A stretch of DNA of 64,000 nucleotides from Bacteroidota bacterium (GTDB lineage Bacteria > Bacteroidota > Bacteroidia > Chitinophagales > Saprospiraceae): NCBI GenBank assembly GCA_029557915.1, contig JAKQHS010000109.1:47524-111523 (forward strand), in the 5' to 3' direction. A program made the position numbers and the translations under genes. Of this stretch, positions 8,617 to 16,941 are shown in pieces; the stretch's first letter is position 1, and each line of letters starts with the position of its first letter. The notes beneath the pieces are model-generated. The model was not told the origin of the DNA. It searched no databases and was given only the letters and a program-made list of their open reading frames with translations.

Positions 8617-9912
8617 TTACAATACATTTGGGCTGAGTTCCATACTCAGGCGGGGCTCAGTAAGCGGCCTGGCAAAACGGGTCAGGAAGACCAGGAAGGC
8701 CACGGCCATCACCGTCATACCTATATAATTGAAAGCGTCCAGGTAGGTCAGGCTTCTACTTTTAAATAAAAAGCCGAATACCATGCCCCCCAGATTACCT
8801 CCCGCACCGACGATACCACTGACCATACCCACCTGGGCGGGCTTGACGAAGGGGGTAATGGCATAGGTCACTCCATTGGCCATTTTCAGGAAGAGGGCAA
8901 ATCCGATCATAGATAAAATGGCCAGGCTGAATGAAACGGCATGGGCAAAAAAGATCAGGCCCAGGCCTTCGAACATCAGAACGCCCGACAATAGCAATCC
9001 CTTCCCTCTTAACCCGTAAAGCCGCCCGGCTTTGTCGGCAAAAATCCCTCCCAGCGCCCGGGCAAATAGGTTCATGAAGCCAAACATGCCGGCCCAAAAA
9101 CCGGCTGATTGCTGGCTCAAATCGTATTCCTGGACAAAATGGAGGGCGGCTACATTATCAAAGGTGATTTCCATGCCAAAGCAGACCGCATATGCAAGGG
9201 TAAGCGCCCACACCCGCCAATCCTTCAGCACCGAATAATCGGTTTTGATTTTACCGGGTTTCCTTCTTTCAAGATCTTCATAGTTCCCCGCAGGGGAGTC
9301 CTGCGTATAATGGTAATAGAAAAAAGCCATGACCAGCATGAGGAGACCCGGGAAGATCATGGCATACCTCCATGCTTCCTTGTCCGTAAAGCCGAATCCG
9401 ACCAGGAGCGCGAAGATGAGGGGCATCACCATATTGGTAATGCCCCCGCCCAGATTGCCCCAGCCGCCGGCTACCGCATTGGCGGTCCCCTTGATCCGGT
9501 CATCAAACATCATCGAAGTATGGTACTGGGTGATTACAAAGGAGGCTCCGATGATGCTGATCGCCAGGCGGAAAAGAAGAAAAGAACTGTAGTCCCGGGC
9601 TAAGCCGACTGCCATGACCGGTAAAGCGCCCAGCAGCAGGAGTGCGGTATAGGTTTTTCGCGGCCCCCAGGTATCGCAAAGCCGGCCGATCAGCAAGCGG
9701 GCCACGATGGTACCGGATACCGAAGCGATCACAATATTGCCAATCTGCGATTTATCCAGGTTCAGGTCCGCCTTGATGGCCGGCATCAGCGGAGCCAGTC
9801 CGAACCAACCGAAAAAACAAACAAAGAAAGTCAGCCAGGTAATGTGAAAGGTGCGCATCTGCACCCCTTTGAAGGAAAGCAGGTTGAGTACGGATAAGGA
9901 TTTTTGAGACAT
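8617..9912 (-). CDS. narK: Nitrate/nitrite transporter, NarK-type MFS
   Basis: A 431-residue inner-membrane major facilitator with about 12 hydrophobic helices. It begins MSQKSLSVLNLLSF and then MRTFHITWLTFFVCFFGWF, as in NarK/NasA proteins. The nitrate-signature glycine stretches are visible (GGWGNLGGG and GAGGNLGGM), as is the RLLIGRLCDTWGPRK loop. It should bring nitrate into the cytoplasm for the fused reductase encoded immediately downstream. The start at 9912 is chosen because the longer frame overlaps the porin coding region. It begins 11 nt after the porin stop and ends 2 nt before the nitrate reductase start, so it is inside one operon. Confidence 0.93.
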   Translation of the reverse strand: MSQKSLSVLNLLSFKGVQMRTFHITWLTFFVCFFGWFGLAPLMPAIKADLNLDKSQIGNIVIASVSGTIVARLLIGRLCDTWGPRKTYTALLLLGALPVMAVGLARDYSSFLLFRLAISIIGASFVITQYHTSMMFDDRIKGTANAVAGGWGNLGGGITNMVMPLIFALLVGFGFTDKEAWRYAMIFPGLLMLVMAFFYYHYTQDSPAGNYEDLERRKPGKIKTDYSVLKDWRVWALTLAYAVCFGMEITFDNVAALHFVQEYDLSQQSAGFWAGMFGFMNLFARALGGIFADKAGRLYGLRGKGLLLSGVLMFEGLGLIFFAHAVSFSLAILSMIGFALFLKMANGVTYAITPFVKPAQVGMVSGIVGAGGNLGGMVFGFLFKSRSLTYLDAFNYIGMTVMAVAFLVFLTRFARPLTEPRLSMELSPNVL

Positions 9913-9922
9913 GGTTTTTTTA

Positions 9923-11491
9923 TTATGGGGTGGATTTTTGCAGGAAAAACCCGGGACGGATATTAAATTGCACATAAGCCCAGGCAGGTGCAGACTGGTA
10001 CGTACCCGGAGGTAACCCTTTGGCATATTGCAGGGAAGGACTGGCTCGGTAATAACAGAACCCGGATTCGATCTGGGTATAGGGATTGAGGCTAAAGGTG
10101 GTGATCCAGTCGAGTTCCAGGCCGAGATATTTTTTCATGGTATTGCCGCGGTCGTCGGGGAAGTGATGGGCTGTATGGAACCGGTGCAGGTCAAGCCCGG
10201 TGGACAGGTTCTCTTTTTTTGAAACCAGTTTAATTTTCAGGTATCCATCCTGCAGTCCAGCAAGCGGAGACCCGGTGGCTACATAAAAAAAATCCATATA
10301 GCCCCAATGCCGGTGAGGCGTGCCGTACAAAGGATCGAAGCGGTGGCTGTGGCCCGGGCGGGTGTGGTCATCATCACCGGATAAGGCATCATAACCGGCT
10401 TGGATATGGAGAGGGCCCCATTGGAGGGAGGTCGAAAAAGAACAGTGCCAGGCTTTCAGGCGGAGGTCGTCCCGGTCCCGGCCGGTCTGATGATAAATTG
10501 CTGCCTGGAGCCCCACCCAGCCGAGACCCGAAATCCGGCCAAGGTGCTGGCTGATCGTGAAACCGATGGTCGTTCTGGAGAGTGTGCGGTAATCAAAATC
10601 ATCCTGGTCTCCGCTTTTTATAAATCTCCTGCCGTAGAGATAGGCTCCATCCAGGATTATGGAATCCAGCTTGTAACGCGTAAACCGATCTCTAAAAAAA
10701 AGGAAAGACCAGGTGGAGAGCTTGCTTTTGCGGGAAAAGTATAAACTCGAAAATGATTTATAATGTTGTGAAGGGGCGTTGGTACCGGACGGATGAATAT
10801 AGACAGGGAGTCCCGATGGAGTGCTTAATGCGTTGACCTGACCGCCCAAAGTCAGGGGGACAAGGCCTGCAGGCACCGATACCGGCGTGCCCGCTGCATT
10901 TTTTATTGTAGCGGGCACAGAGCCCGGGACATAGGAGGTTGCCCTAAAACCTTCTGCATTCTGGTTGAAAGCCTGGCCGATCTCAATCTGCCATTTTTTA
11001 ATCCCTAATTTGAGAAGGGCCATGTCATGGCGCCGTCCTTGCTGAAGCCAGTCCAGGTTACCGATGAGTTTTTGGTCATCGTAACTGAGTTCTTGCCTGC
11101 CGAGTTTGAGTTTCACATATCCAATCAATGGGGGTCCGTCCAAAGAATCCATCGTCTTCGTCAGGAGGATCTCCGCCCAGCCTTCGTGAAGCATCAGCCT
11201 CGAACCATCGGCCGGGGCAATGGTGGACCCGTCCTGGCCCCAGACCCGGATATCCTGAACGCTGGCTCCAATGCCAATCCCTGAATTTTGGTAATTCATC
11301 TGGAGGCGGGTACGCTGGGAAGTAAAACCAGCCGGCCTAGAGCCGGAGGGCAGGAGATTACCGTAACCATGTCTGATTTCTGAGCGGGTACGAAGTTGTC
11401 CCGCTATGGAAAACTGAGCTGGTACAGACAAAGGCCCGAAAAGCAAGACGGCCGCGCATGCAAAGGAAGCTATTGCTTTTTTGCAATACAT
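9923..11491 (-). CDS. Outer-membrane porin, alginate-export (AlgE-like) family, in the nitrate operon
   Basis: A protein of about 522 residues beginning MYCKKAIASFACAAVLLFG, a signal peptide ending near VPAQF, then FSIAGQLRTRSEIRHGYG. Alternating aromatic beta-strand patterns run to the C terminus, as in the alginate_export barrel family. Hallmarks are RTRLQMNYQN, VKLKLGRQELSYDDQKLIG and RRHDMALLKL. Despite the family name, members in nitrate clusters are presumed to be anion porins; passage of nitrate is inferred from position only. The ATG at 11491 is preferred to one at 11518 because it directly starts the signal peptide. A hairpin separates it from nirD. Confidence 0.82.
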   Translation of the reverse strand: MYCKKAIASFACAAVLLFGPLSVPAQFSIAGQLRTRSEIRHGYGNLLPSGSRPAGFTSQRTRLQMNYQNSGIGIGASVQDIRVWGQDGSTIAPADGSRLMLHEGWAEILLTKTMDSLDGPPLIGYVKLKLGRQELSYDDQKLIGNLDWLQQGRRHDMALLKLGIKKWQIEIGQAFNQNAEGFRATSYVPGSVPATIKNAAGTPVSVPAGLVPLTLGGQVNALSTPSGLPVYIHPSGTNAPSQHYKSFSSLYFSRKSKLSTWSFLFFRDRFTRYKLDSIILDGAYLYGRRFIKSGDQDDFDYRTLSRTTIGFTISQHLGRISGLGWVGLQAAIYHQTGRDRDDLRLKAWHCSFSTSLQWGPLHIQAGYDALSGDDDHTRPGHSHRFDPLYGTPHRHWGYMDFFYVATGSPLAGLQDGYLKIKLVSKKENLSTGLDLHRFHTAHHFPDDRGNTMKKYLGLELDWITTFSLNPYTQIESGFCYYRASPSLQYAKGLPPGTYQSAPAWAYVQFNIRPGFFLQKSTP

Positions 11492-11530
11492 TTGAACATG
11501 GATTAAGTTGTTCGTCAATTTAATTTCACC

Positions 11531-11570
11531 AGGACCCCGTCTCGACTCCTACATCAGCCGGGGTCTTTTT
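11531..11570. terminator. Hairpin with one-sided T-tract between nirD and the porin gene
   Basis: GACCCCG (11533-11539) pairs with CGGGGTC (11559-11565), extendable to about 9 pairs, with a 19-nt loop. The T-tract (11566-11570 and beyond) lies on the plus-strand side, so it looks like an intrinsic terminator for plus-strand RNA. On the operon strand the hairpin follows the nirD stop without a T-run, which fits an mRNA processing or stability element. Confidence 0.5.
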
Positions 11571-11943
11571 ATTTTATTTTGATATACACTTTGTTTTCAT
11601 CCAGCCTGACCGGATAGACCTCCAGGCTTTGTTCATTTCCATTCAGGTTTATCCCCGATTTGAGAGAGAAGGTATTTTTATGGAAAGGACAGGCCACTTT
11701 GGGTTCATCGCCTGCACTGCCGATCAAGCCCCGGCTCAGGGCCATCTGCTTGCGGTGCGGACATTCATTCTGCGTGGCATACCATTCATTTCTGCGGGCG
11801 AAATAAAACAGGGCTATTTGGCAGTCCCCGTATTTTATACAAACGCCTCCGTCTTCCGGGACCTCTTCCTTGTAACAGGCAAAAAACCAGTGTTCGTCCG
11901 TCCGCCCGCTATCTCCGGGCTCTGCAGATTCTCCTATTTCCAT
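11569..11943 (-). CDS. nirD: NADH-dependent nitrite reductase small subunit NirD
   Basis: A 124-residue Rieske-type subunit that pairs with NirB for six-electron reduction of nitrite to ammonium. The [2Fe-2S] motif is CPHRKQ then CPFHKNTF, 22 residues after the first His, with the family-typical ALSRGLIG between them. The start overlaps the nirB stop by 10 nt, indicating translational coupling. The N-terminal 15 residues (IGESAEPGDSGRTD) are low-similarity, and a later start is not available as ATG. The stop is 2 nt from the hairpin that precedes the porin gene. Confidence 0.92.
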   Translation of the reverse strand: MEIGESAEPGDSGRTDEHWFFACYKEEVPEDGGVCIKYGDCQIALFYFARRNEWYATQNECPHRKQMALSRGLIGSAGDEPKVACPFHKNTFSLKSGINLNGNEQSLEVYPVRLDENKVYIKIK

Positions 11944-14426
11944 TCCCTGGCTTTTTTTTGTTCCCGCATAGGTTCAAAGTCCAGGGTGGGATCCTTTTCA
12001 CCCGGTGCATTGACAAAATGAGTAAAACGTTTTCTTATTTCAGGGGTCTCGATGGCCACTTTCCACTCACACTGGTAGGAGGCCACATGCTGGTCCATTT
12101 CCTGTTCCCATTGAGCCGCCAGGCCCAGGCTGTCCCGGATCACGACATTCCGGAGGTAATCGATGCCTCCCTCCATTTTATTGAGCCAGGTGGCCGTGCG
12201 GGTCAACGGATCAGCGGTTTGAATATAAAACATCAGAAACCGGTCGATATACCGGATACAGGTCTGCTCATCCAGGTCCGTAGCCAAAAGGAGGGCATGT
12301 TGGGGTTTGCTCCCCCCATTCCCGCATACGTAAAGGTTCCAGCCCTTTTCCGTTGCAATGAGGCCAAAGTCCTTGCTCTGGGCTTCCGCGCACTCCCGGA
12401 TGCACCCACTTACTGCCGATTTTATTTTGTGGGGAGCCCTCAGCCCGCGGTAACGTTCTTCGATCCGGATGGCAAAACTGACGCTGTCATGCAGGCCAAA
12501 ACGACACCAGGTGCTGCCGACACAGCTTTTGACCGTCCGCAGGGCTTTCCCGTAGGCATGACCGCTTTCGAATCCGGCGGCGATCAGGTCTTCCCAGATC
12601 AGGGGCAAGTCGTGGAGATGGGCCCCAAACAGATCAATTCGTTGTCCACCGGTAATCTTGGTATATAAATTGTATTTTTTAGCGGTCAAACCAATGGCCA
12701 CCAATTTATCGGGGGTGATTTCTCCTCCCGGAATGCGGGGTACTACCGAATAACTCCCTCCTTTCTGGATATTGGCCAGGAAGCGGTCATTGCTGTCCTG
12801 GGCCGTTCCGTTTCCGGACCGGAGGGGCATTTCATTCCAAAGGGAGGCAAGGATGGATGCGATCACCGGTTTGCAGATTTCACATCCATCCTGGCTGCCA
12901 AAACGGGACAACACTTCGTTACAGGTCTTGATTTGGTACAATTTCACCAGGTCAAACAATTCCTGCCGGCTGTATTCAAAATGTTCACAGATCCGGTTGC
13001 GAATGTATTTCCCTTCGGCCTTAAGGGTTTCCGTCATCAGATCTTTAAGTATAGGCACACATCCTCCGCAACCGGTTCCGGCTTTGGTGCATCGTTTGAT
13101 GGATTCCACATTTTCACATTTCTCAAATCTTACGGCATCGCAAATAGACTTTTTGGAGATGCTTTCACAACTGCAGATCAGGGCTTCATCGGGCAGGCTG
13201 CCAAGACCTCCTGAAACAGCATTCCCCCGGTCGCCCAGGATGAGATCTTCGGGCTGAGCCGGCAGGATGACTTTATTCCTTACCGTCTGGACCAGAAGGT
13301 TGTATTGAGAGGCATCCCCGATGAGTATCCCGCCGAGCAGGTTTTTTCCGTCTTTGGAGATATTGATGCGTTTGTAGACCCCCTCCGGTCCATGATGAAT
13401 GGTAATGACATCCGCCTGAGAACCGTTGGCAAATGGGTCGCCAAAACTTGCCACATCCACCCCGATAAGTTTCAGCCGCGTACTCATATCGTATCCGGCA
13501 AAGGGCTTTGGCTGATCCAGGATGTGGCAACAGGCTGCTTCGGCCATATCATAACCCGGGGCCACCAACCCGTAAATCATTCCTTTGTGCAAGGCGCATT
13601 CTCCGACCGCATAAATAAAAGGATCCGAGGTCTGCATGTTTTCGTCAACCACAATACCTCCCCGGGTCCCGGTTTCCAGTCCGGCCATTTGTGCCAATTC
13701 GTCCCTTGGCCGGATACCGGCCGAAATAACCAACAAGTCCGTATCCAGACCGGTCCCGTCACTGAACAATAATTGCCTGATCCCCGGATCTCCTTCCAAG
13801 GCGACCGTATTCTTGCCGAGCAGGATATTCAGTCCTAGGGTTTTGAGTTTTTCCATCAGGATTTGACTCCCCATTTCGTCAAGTTGTCGGGGCATAAGCC
13901 GGGAAGCATATTCAATCACAGATACCTCCCGGAGTCCCAGGTCAAGCAGGGCCTTGGCCGCCTCCAGGCCAAGCAGGCCGCCTCCGATGACCGCTCCTTT
14001 CTGGGATTTTGCAGCCCGGGATTCTATGAGGTCGAGGTCTTCCAGGTTGCGGTACAGGTATACGCCTTTTTTCTCAATACCTTCTATGACGGGAACAAAG
14101 GGGGCAGAACCCGTAGCCAAAATCAGTAAATCATAAGGGACGCTTTTGCCTTTGAAGGAATCCACTGTTTTCGACTGACGGTTTATCTGGCAAACCGGGT
14201 CCCCCAGATGCAGTTGAATGCCCTGTCCGGCATACCATTCGGCAGGAGCCAGGTAAAGGCTGGCTTCTTCCTTTCCGGAAAAATAATCGCTGAGGTGAAC
14301 CCGATCATAGGCAGGCCTGGTCTCTTCGCCAAACACGGTGATCTGAAAACGGCCCGGGGCCCGGCCCGTCAGTTTTTCACAGCATTTGAAGCCAACCATA
14401 CCGTTGCCAACGATCACAATTTTCAT
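11934..14426 (-). CDS. nirB: NADH-dependent nitrite reductase large subunit NirB
   Basis: An 830-residue cytoplasmic flavo-siroheme enzyme. Domains in order: FAD/NAD(P) oxidoreductase (VIVGNGMVGFKCC; AVIGGGLLGLEAA), a BFD-type [2Fe-2S] domain near 415-465 (CSCESISK; GTGCGGC), a second short BFD-like segment near 485-530, a ferredoxin-like half-domain, and the siroheme/[4Fe-4S] domain with GSTWCRFG, SGCIRECAEAQ and YVCGNGG. All cluster cysteines are present. Together with NirD it converts nitrite to ammonium. It is first in the operon, 24 nt downstream of a TAGATTTG box shared with amtB. The length is normal for the family. Confidence 0.95.
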   Translation of the reverse strand: MKIVIVGNGMVGFKCCEKLTGRAPGRFQITVFGEETRPAYDRVHLSDYFSGKEEASLYLAPAEWYAGQGIQLHLGDPVCQINRQSKTVDSFKGKSVPYDLLILATGSAPFVPVIEGIEKKGVYLYRNLEDLDLIESRAAKSQKGAVIGGGLLGLEAAKALLDLGLREVSVIEYASRLMPRQLDEMGSQILMEKLKTLGLNILLGKNTVALEGDPGIRQLLFSDGTGLDTDLLVISAGIRPRDELAQMAGLETGTRGGIVVDENMQTSDPFIYAVGECALHKGMIYGLVAPGYDMAEAACCHILDQPKPFAGYDMSTRLKLIGVDVASFGDPFANGSQADVITIHHGPEGVYKRINISKDGKNLLGGILIGDASQYNLLVQTVRNKVILPAQPEDLILGDRGNAVSGGLGSLPDEALICSCESISKKSICDAVRFEKCENVESIKRCTKAGTGCGGCVPILKDLMTETLKAEGKYIRNRICEHFEYSRQELFDLVKLYQIKTCNEVLSRFGSQDGCEICKPVIASILASLWNEMPLRSGNGTAQDSNDRFLANIQKGGSYSVVPRIPGGEITPDKLVAIGLTAKKYNLYTKITGGQRIDLFGAHLHDLPLIWEDLIAAGFESGHAYGKALRTVKSCVGSTWCRFGLHDSVSFAIRIEERYRGLRAPHKIKSAVSGCIRECAEAQSKDFGLIATEKGWNLYVCGNGGSKPQHALLLATDLDEQTCIRYIDRFLMFYIQTADPLTRTATWLNKMEGGIDYLRNVVIRDSLGLAAQWEQEMDQHVASYQCEWKVAIETPEIRKRFTHFVNAPGEKDPTLDFEPMREQKKAREWK

Positions 14427-14449
14427 AGACCAATTGTTTGGGTTGATTG

Positions 14450-14457
14450 CAAATCTA
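14450..14457 (-). promoter_or_regulatory. Predicted -7 box of the nirBD-nitrate operon
   Basis: The minus strand reads TAGATTTG (TAnnTTTG), 23 nt before the nirB start. The same octamer precedes amtB. No good -33 TTTG is seen, which would fit an activator-dependent promoter. Confidence 0.5.
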
Positions 14458-14993
14458 GTTGAGGCACAGGGGGCTGGTGGGATAAAAAAACCCTTTTATT
14501 GTGTCATCGAATCGATTGATACGGTTTTAACTAAAATTTGAATTTTTCATGAAATAGGTTCAATTATTGGCTTATTTTGCTTTATAAACAATATATCTTT
14601 CACTTTTACTTTGTAATTCGGTTAAAATGGAATAAAAAATAGAAAATATACCATATATAAGTTTACTGCATATATAGGTTTAAAACGAGAGGCCGGTTGT
14701 TTTTCCTTGCCCTGACCTCCTTAAGCTTTCAGATTAACCGGTTTATTGTGATGCCCAGCGGGATAAGGAGGGTTCAAGCTATAACCCTGGGAATACTCTG
14801 GAAGTATTGGGTCCGAAAGGCCGGCAGAGGTCCTGAAAACTCAGGCATTAAGTAAACGTTGACGGATCGCCTCCACGGGCCGGATGCAAGACCTGGTAAA
14901 AACCCGGTCAGGGAGAGCAAGGCTATCATTCTGATCCCAGAGCATCCACCGGTTTGTGAACAGGACCGGATTAGGATACAAATCCTCCGGGGG
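14458..14993. other. Non-coding stretch between the nirB promoter and the amtB terminator
   Basis: No gene supported. The nirB-proximal half (about 14510-14690) is strongly AT-rich and contains a 13-nt direct repeat (14652-14664 and 14669-14681). The other half is of ordinary composition. The frame through 14774-15118 on the minus strand is rejected because it overlaps the amtB end and its terminator. Confidence 0.5.
14652..14681. repeat. 13-nt direct repeat upstream of nirB
   Basis: CATATATAAGTTT (14652-14664) and CATATATAGGTTT (14669-14681) differ at one base and are spaced with a 17-nt period, about 200 bp upstream of the nirB promoter. Possible regulator-binding pair; function unproven. 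Confidence 0.4.
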
Positions 14994-15039
14994 AAAAACA
15001 AAAAACCCCGGGTTACCGCTTTCGCGCTCCCCAGGGTTT
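14994..15039 (-). terminator. Intrinsic terminator of amtB
   Basis: On the minus strand AAACCC pairs with GGGTTT, followed by a G-C rich inner stem closed by a CGC-GAAA-GCG tetraloop (15003-15039), then a run of Ts. It begins 24 nt after the amtB stop. Confidence 0.75.
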
Positions 15040-15062
15040 CCCGATAGATGTAGCAATAGGTT

Positions 15063-16388
15063 TTATAACTTTTCTCCGTGCTGCGAAAGATCCAGGCCCT
15101 GGAATTCTTCTTCGTCATGCACCCGAAGGGGAGAAATGGCGTTGGTAATCCTCAGCAGGATATAAGTACCAAAGAAGGCGAAAATGGAAACTGCAATCAA
15201 AGCCAGCAGATGGATGAAGAACAATTTGGTCTCTCCGAAAAATAATCCGTTGCCGGTGGTATTGGCCGGGTTGATCGCCTGGCTGGCAAAGACCCCGGTG
15301 AGGATCATGCCTACCATGCCTCCAACCCCGTGGCAAGGGAATACGTCCAGGGTGTCGTCCAGAGTGGTCCGGCTCCTCCATTCCACCACGAGGTTGCTCA
15401 CAATGCTGGCGACGATCCCGATGGTCAGTGCATGGGGTATGCTGACAAATCCCGCTGCAGGCGTAATGGCGACCAGGCCAACCACCGCGCCGATGCAGGC
15501 CCCCATGGCGGAAGGTTTGCGGCCGCGTATGGATTCAAAGATAATCCAGCTGAAAGCGGCGGCGGCAGATGCGGCCGTAGTCGTAGCCATGGCCGTAGCC
15601 GCCAGGGAATTGGCTCCCATAGCCGAACCCGCATTAAAACCTAGCCAGCCGAACCAAAGTAAACCGGTACCCAGCATGACATAGGTGATCCGGGCCGGTT
15701 CGAGCCCCGTCGCCTCCGACCTGCGGCGCAAAAACAGGGCCGCGGCAAGGGCCGCCCAACCCGCGCTCATGTGCACCACGGTTCCTCCTGCAAAATCGAG
15801 TACACCCAAACCAAAAAACAAGCCTTCCGGATGCCAGGTAATATGCGCCAGCGGGCTGTATATCAGCAAAGACCAAAGGATGATAAACAAGACATAGGAA
15901 GAAAAGCGGATCCGTTCCGCAAAGGCCCCGGTAATCAGGGCCGGGGTGATGATGGCGAATTTCAGCTGGTAAAAACAGAAGAGCACCAGGGGAATGGTTG
16001 GGGCCAGGGACCAGGGTTTCTGAGCCAGGATATCATCCATCATGAAATAGGTTGCGGGGTTGCCGATGATGCCTCCAATGCTGTCGCCGAAAGCCAGGCT
16101 AAATCCAACCACTACCCAAATGATGCTGATCACAGACATGCTGATAAAGCTTTGCAGCATGGTCGAAATCACATTTTTCTTTCTCACCATCCCTCCATAA
16201 AAAAAGGCCAGTCCCGGGGTCATGATCAATACCAGTGCGCTGGCGCAGATCATCCAGGCAATATCACTGCCTACCAGGTCATCTCCGGCATATACCGCCT
16301 GGGGAATGCTGGGATGGATCAAACTCAATAAGACAATTAACAGTAGAATCGAAAACGGAATCCATGCAAGTCGTTTGTTGAAAGACAT
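15063..16388 (-). CDS. amtB: Ammonium transporter Amt
   Basis: A 441-residue Amt/MEP/Rh channel with about 11 transmembrane helices preceded by a signal-like N terminus (MSFNKRLAWIPF). Family signatures include the MTPGLAFFYGGMVRKKN segment, DFAGGTVVHMSAGWAAL with the pore-lining His, and DDTLDVFPCHGVGGMVG with the second His. It imports ammonium or ammonia for assimilation. The ATG at 16388 is chosen because the longer frame would cover the -7 box at 16416-16423. It ends at a strong terminator. No glnK/PII gene is next to it, unlike the common arrangement. Its location upstream of the nitrate operon and shared -7 octamer suggest joint nitrogen control. Confidence 0.94.
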   Translation of the reverse strand: MSFNKRLAWIPFSILLLIVLLSLIHPSIPQAVYAGDDLVGSDIAWMICASALVLIMTPGLAFFYGGMVRKKNVISTMLQSFISMSVISIIWVVVGFSLAFGDSIGGIIGNPATYFMMDDILAQKPWSLAPTIPLVLFCFYQLKFAIITPALITGAFAERIRFSSYVLFIILWSLLIYSPLAHITWHPEGLFFGLGVLDFAGGTVVHMSAGWAALAAALFLRRRSEATGLEPARITYVMLGTGLLWFGWLGFNAGSAMGANSLAATAMATTTAASAAAAFSWIIFESIRGRKPSAMGACIGAVVGLVAITPAAGFVSIPHALTIGIVASIVSNLVVEWRSRTTLDDTLDVFPCHGVGGMVGMILTGVFASQAINPANTTGNGLFFGETKLFFIHLLALIAVSIFAFFGTYILLRITNAISPLRVHDEEEFQGLDLSQHGEKL

Positions 16389-16415
16389 ATTCAGTACTTT
16401 TTTTTGATTAGGACT

Positions 16416-16423
16416 CAAATCTA
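16416..16423 (-). promoter_or_regulatory. Predicted -7 box of amtB
   Basis: The minus strand reads TAGATTTG, identical to the nirB box, 28 nt before the amtB start. A TTTC lies 19 nt further upstream at the -33 spacing. Confidence 0.5.
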
Positions 16424-16623
16424 TAACCGGGAAGAGCCCCCAGAAATCCAAAAAGTCCCAAGATTTGTAATTTTCATTTTTTCAAGAATCAGTCCCATTT
16501 TAAGGTATATAGTGTGAAATATTTACATTTCTTGTAAAAATGACTTCTAAATCCAATTAGAAATGCTGAAAAATGTGTGTTTTAACGAAAATCAACTTTG
16601 AAAGAATACACCCGGATCCACCC

Positions 16624-16941
16624 CTAAAGATCCGGGGGATTAAATGCTCTTCCGGAGCCTTCCCGGTAAGCTTTTTTGGTGGCCACCCGTTGTTTTTGCC
16701 TATCCAGGATCAATAAGGCGAGGGCATGCGCTGCATCCGCCTGGGATTGAAGCGCCTTCCTGATTTTAGACTCCTCCACATCCAGCCGGTAAAGGAAACT
16801 CCATAGCAAATCCGGTTGATCAGCCAGCAGCTGGCTTACCCGGTCTTCCAATAAGCTCAGAAAAGCCGCCTCGTCCAGGAAGGGCTTTTGGCCTTCCAGG
16901 TCCGTCATCCATTGCTCCGGGAGCCGGTCATCCTTTTCCAT
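16624..16941 (-). CDS. Small hypothetical partner of the GH3-family enzyme
   Basis: A 105-residue soluble, probably helical protein with no family I recognise. It starts MEKDDRLPEQW and has an Ala/Leu/Gln-rich helical middle (residues about 30-85) and a basic C terminus. The ATG at 16941 overlaps the 3' end of the GH3-type gene by 14 nt, so the two are probably cotranslated. A longer frame from 16983 would increase the overlap without adding recognisable sequence. A role with the GH3-type enzyme is inferred only from the overlap. Confidence 0.6.
   Translation of the reverse strand: MEKDDRLPEQWMTDLEGQKPFLDEAAFLSLLEDRVSQLLADQPDLLWSFLYRLDVEESKIRKALQSQADAAHALALLILDRQKQRVATKKAYREGSGRAFNPPDL

Noticed and set aside
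14774..15118. 114-codon minus-strand frame at the amtB 3' end
   Set aside because: It overlaps the end of amtB and contains the amtB terminator hairpin; the translation has no domain-like features.
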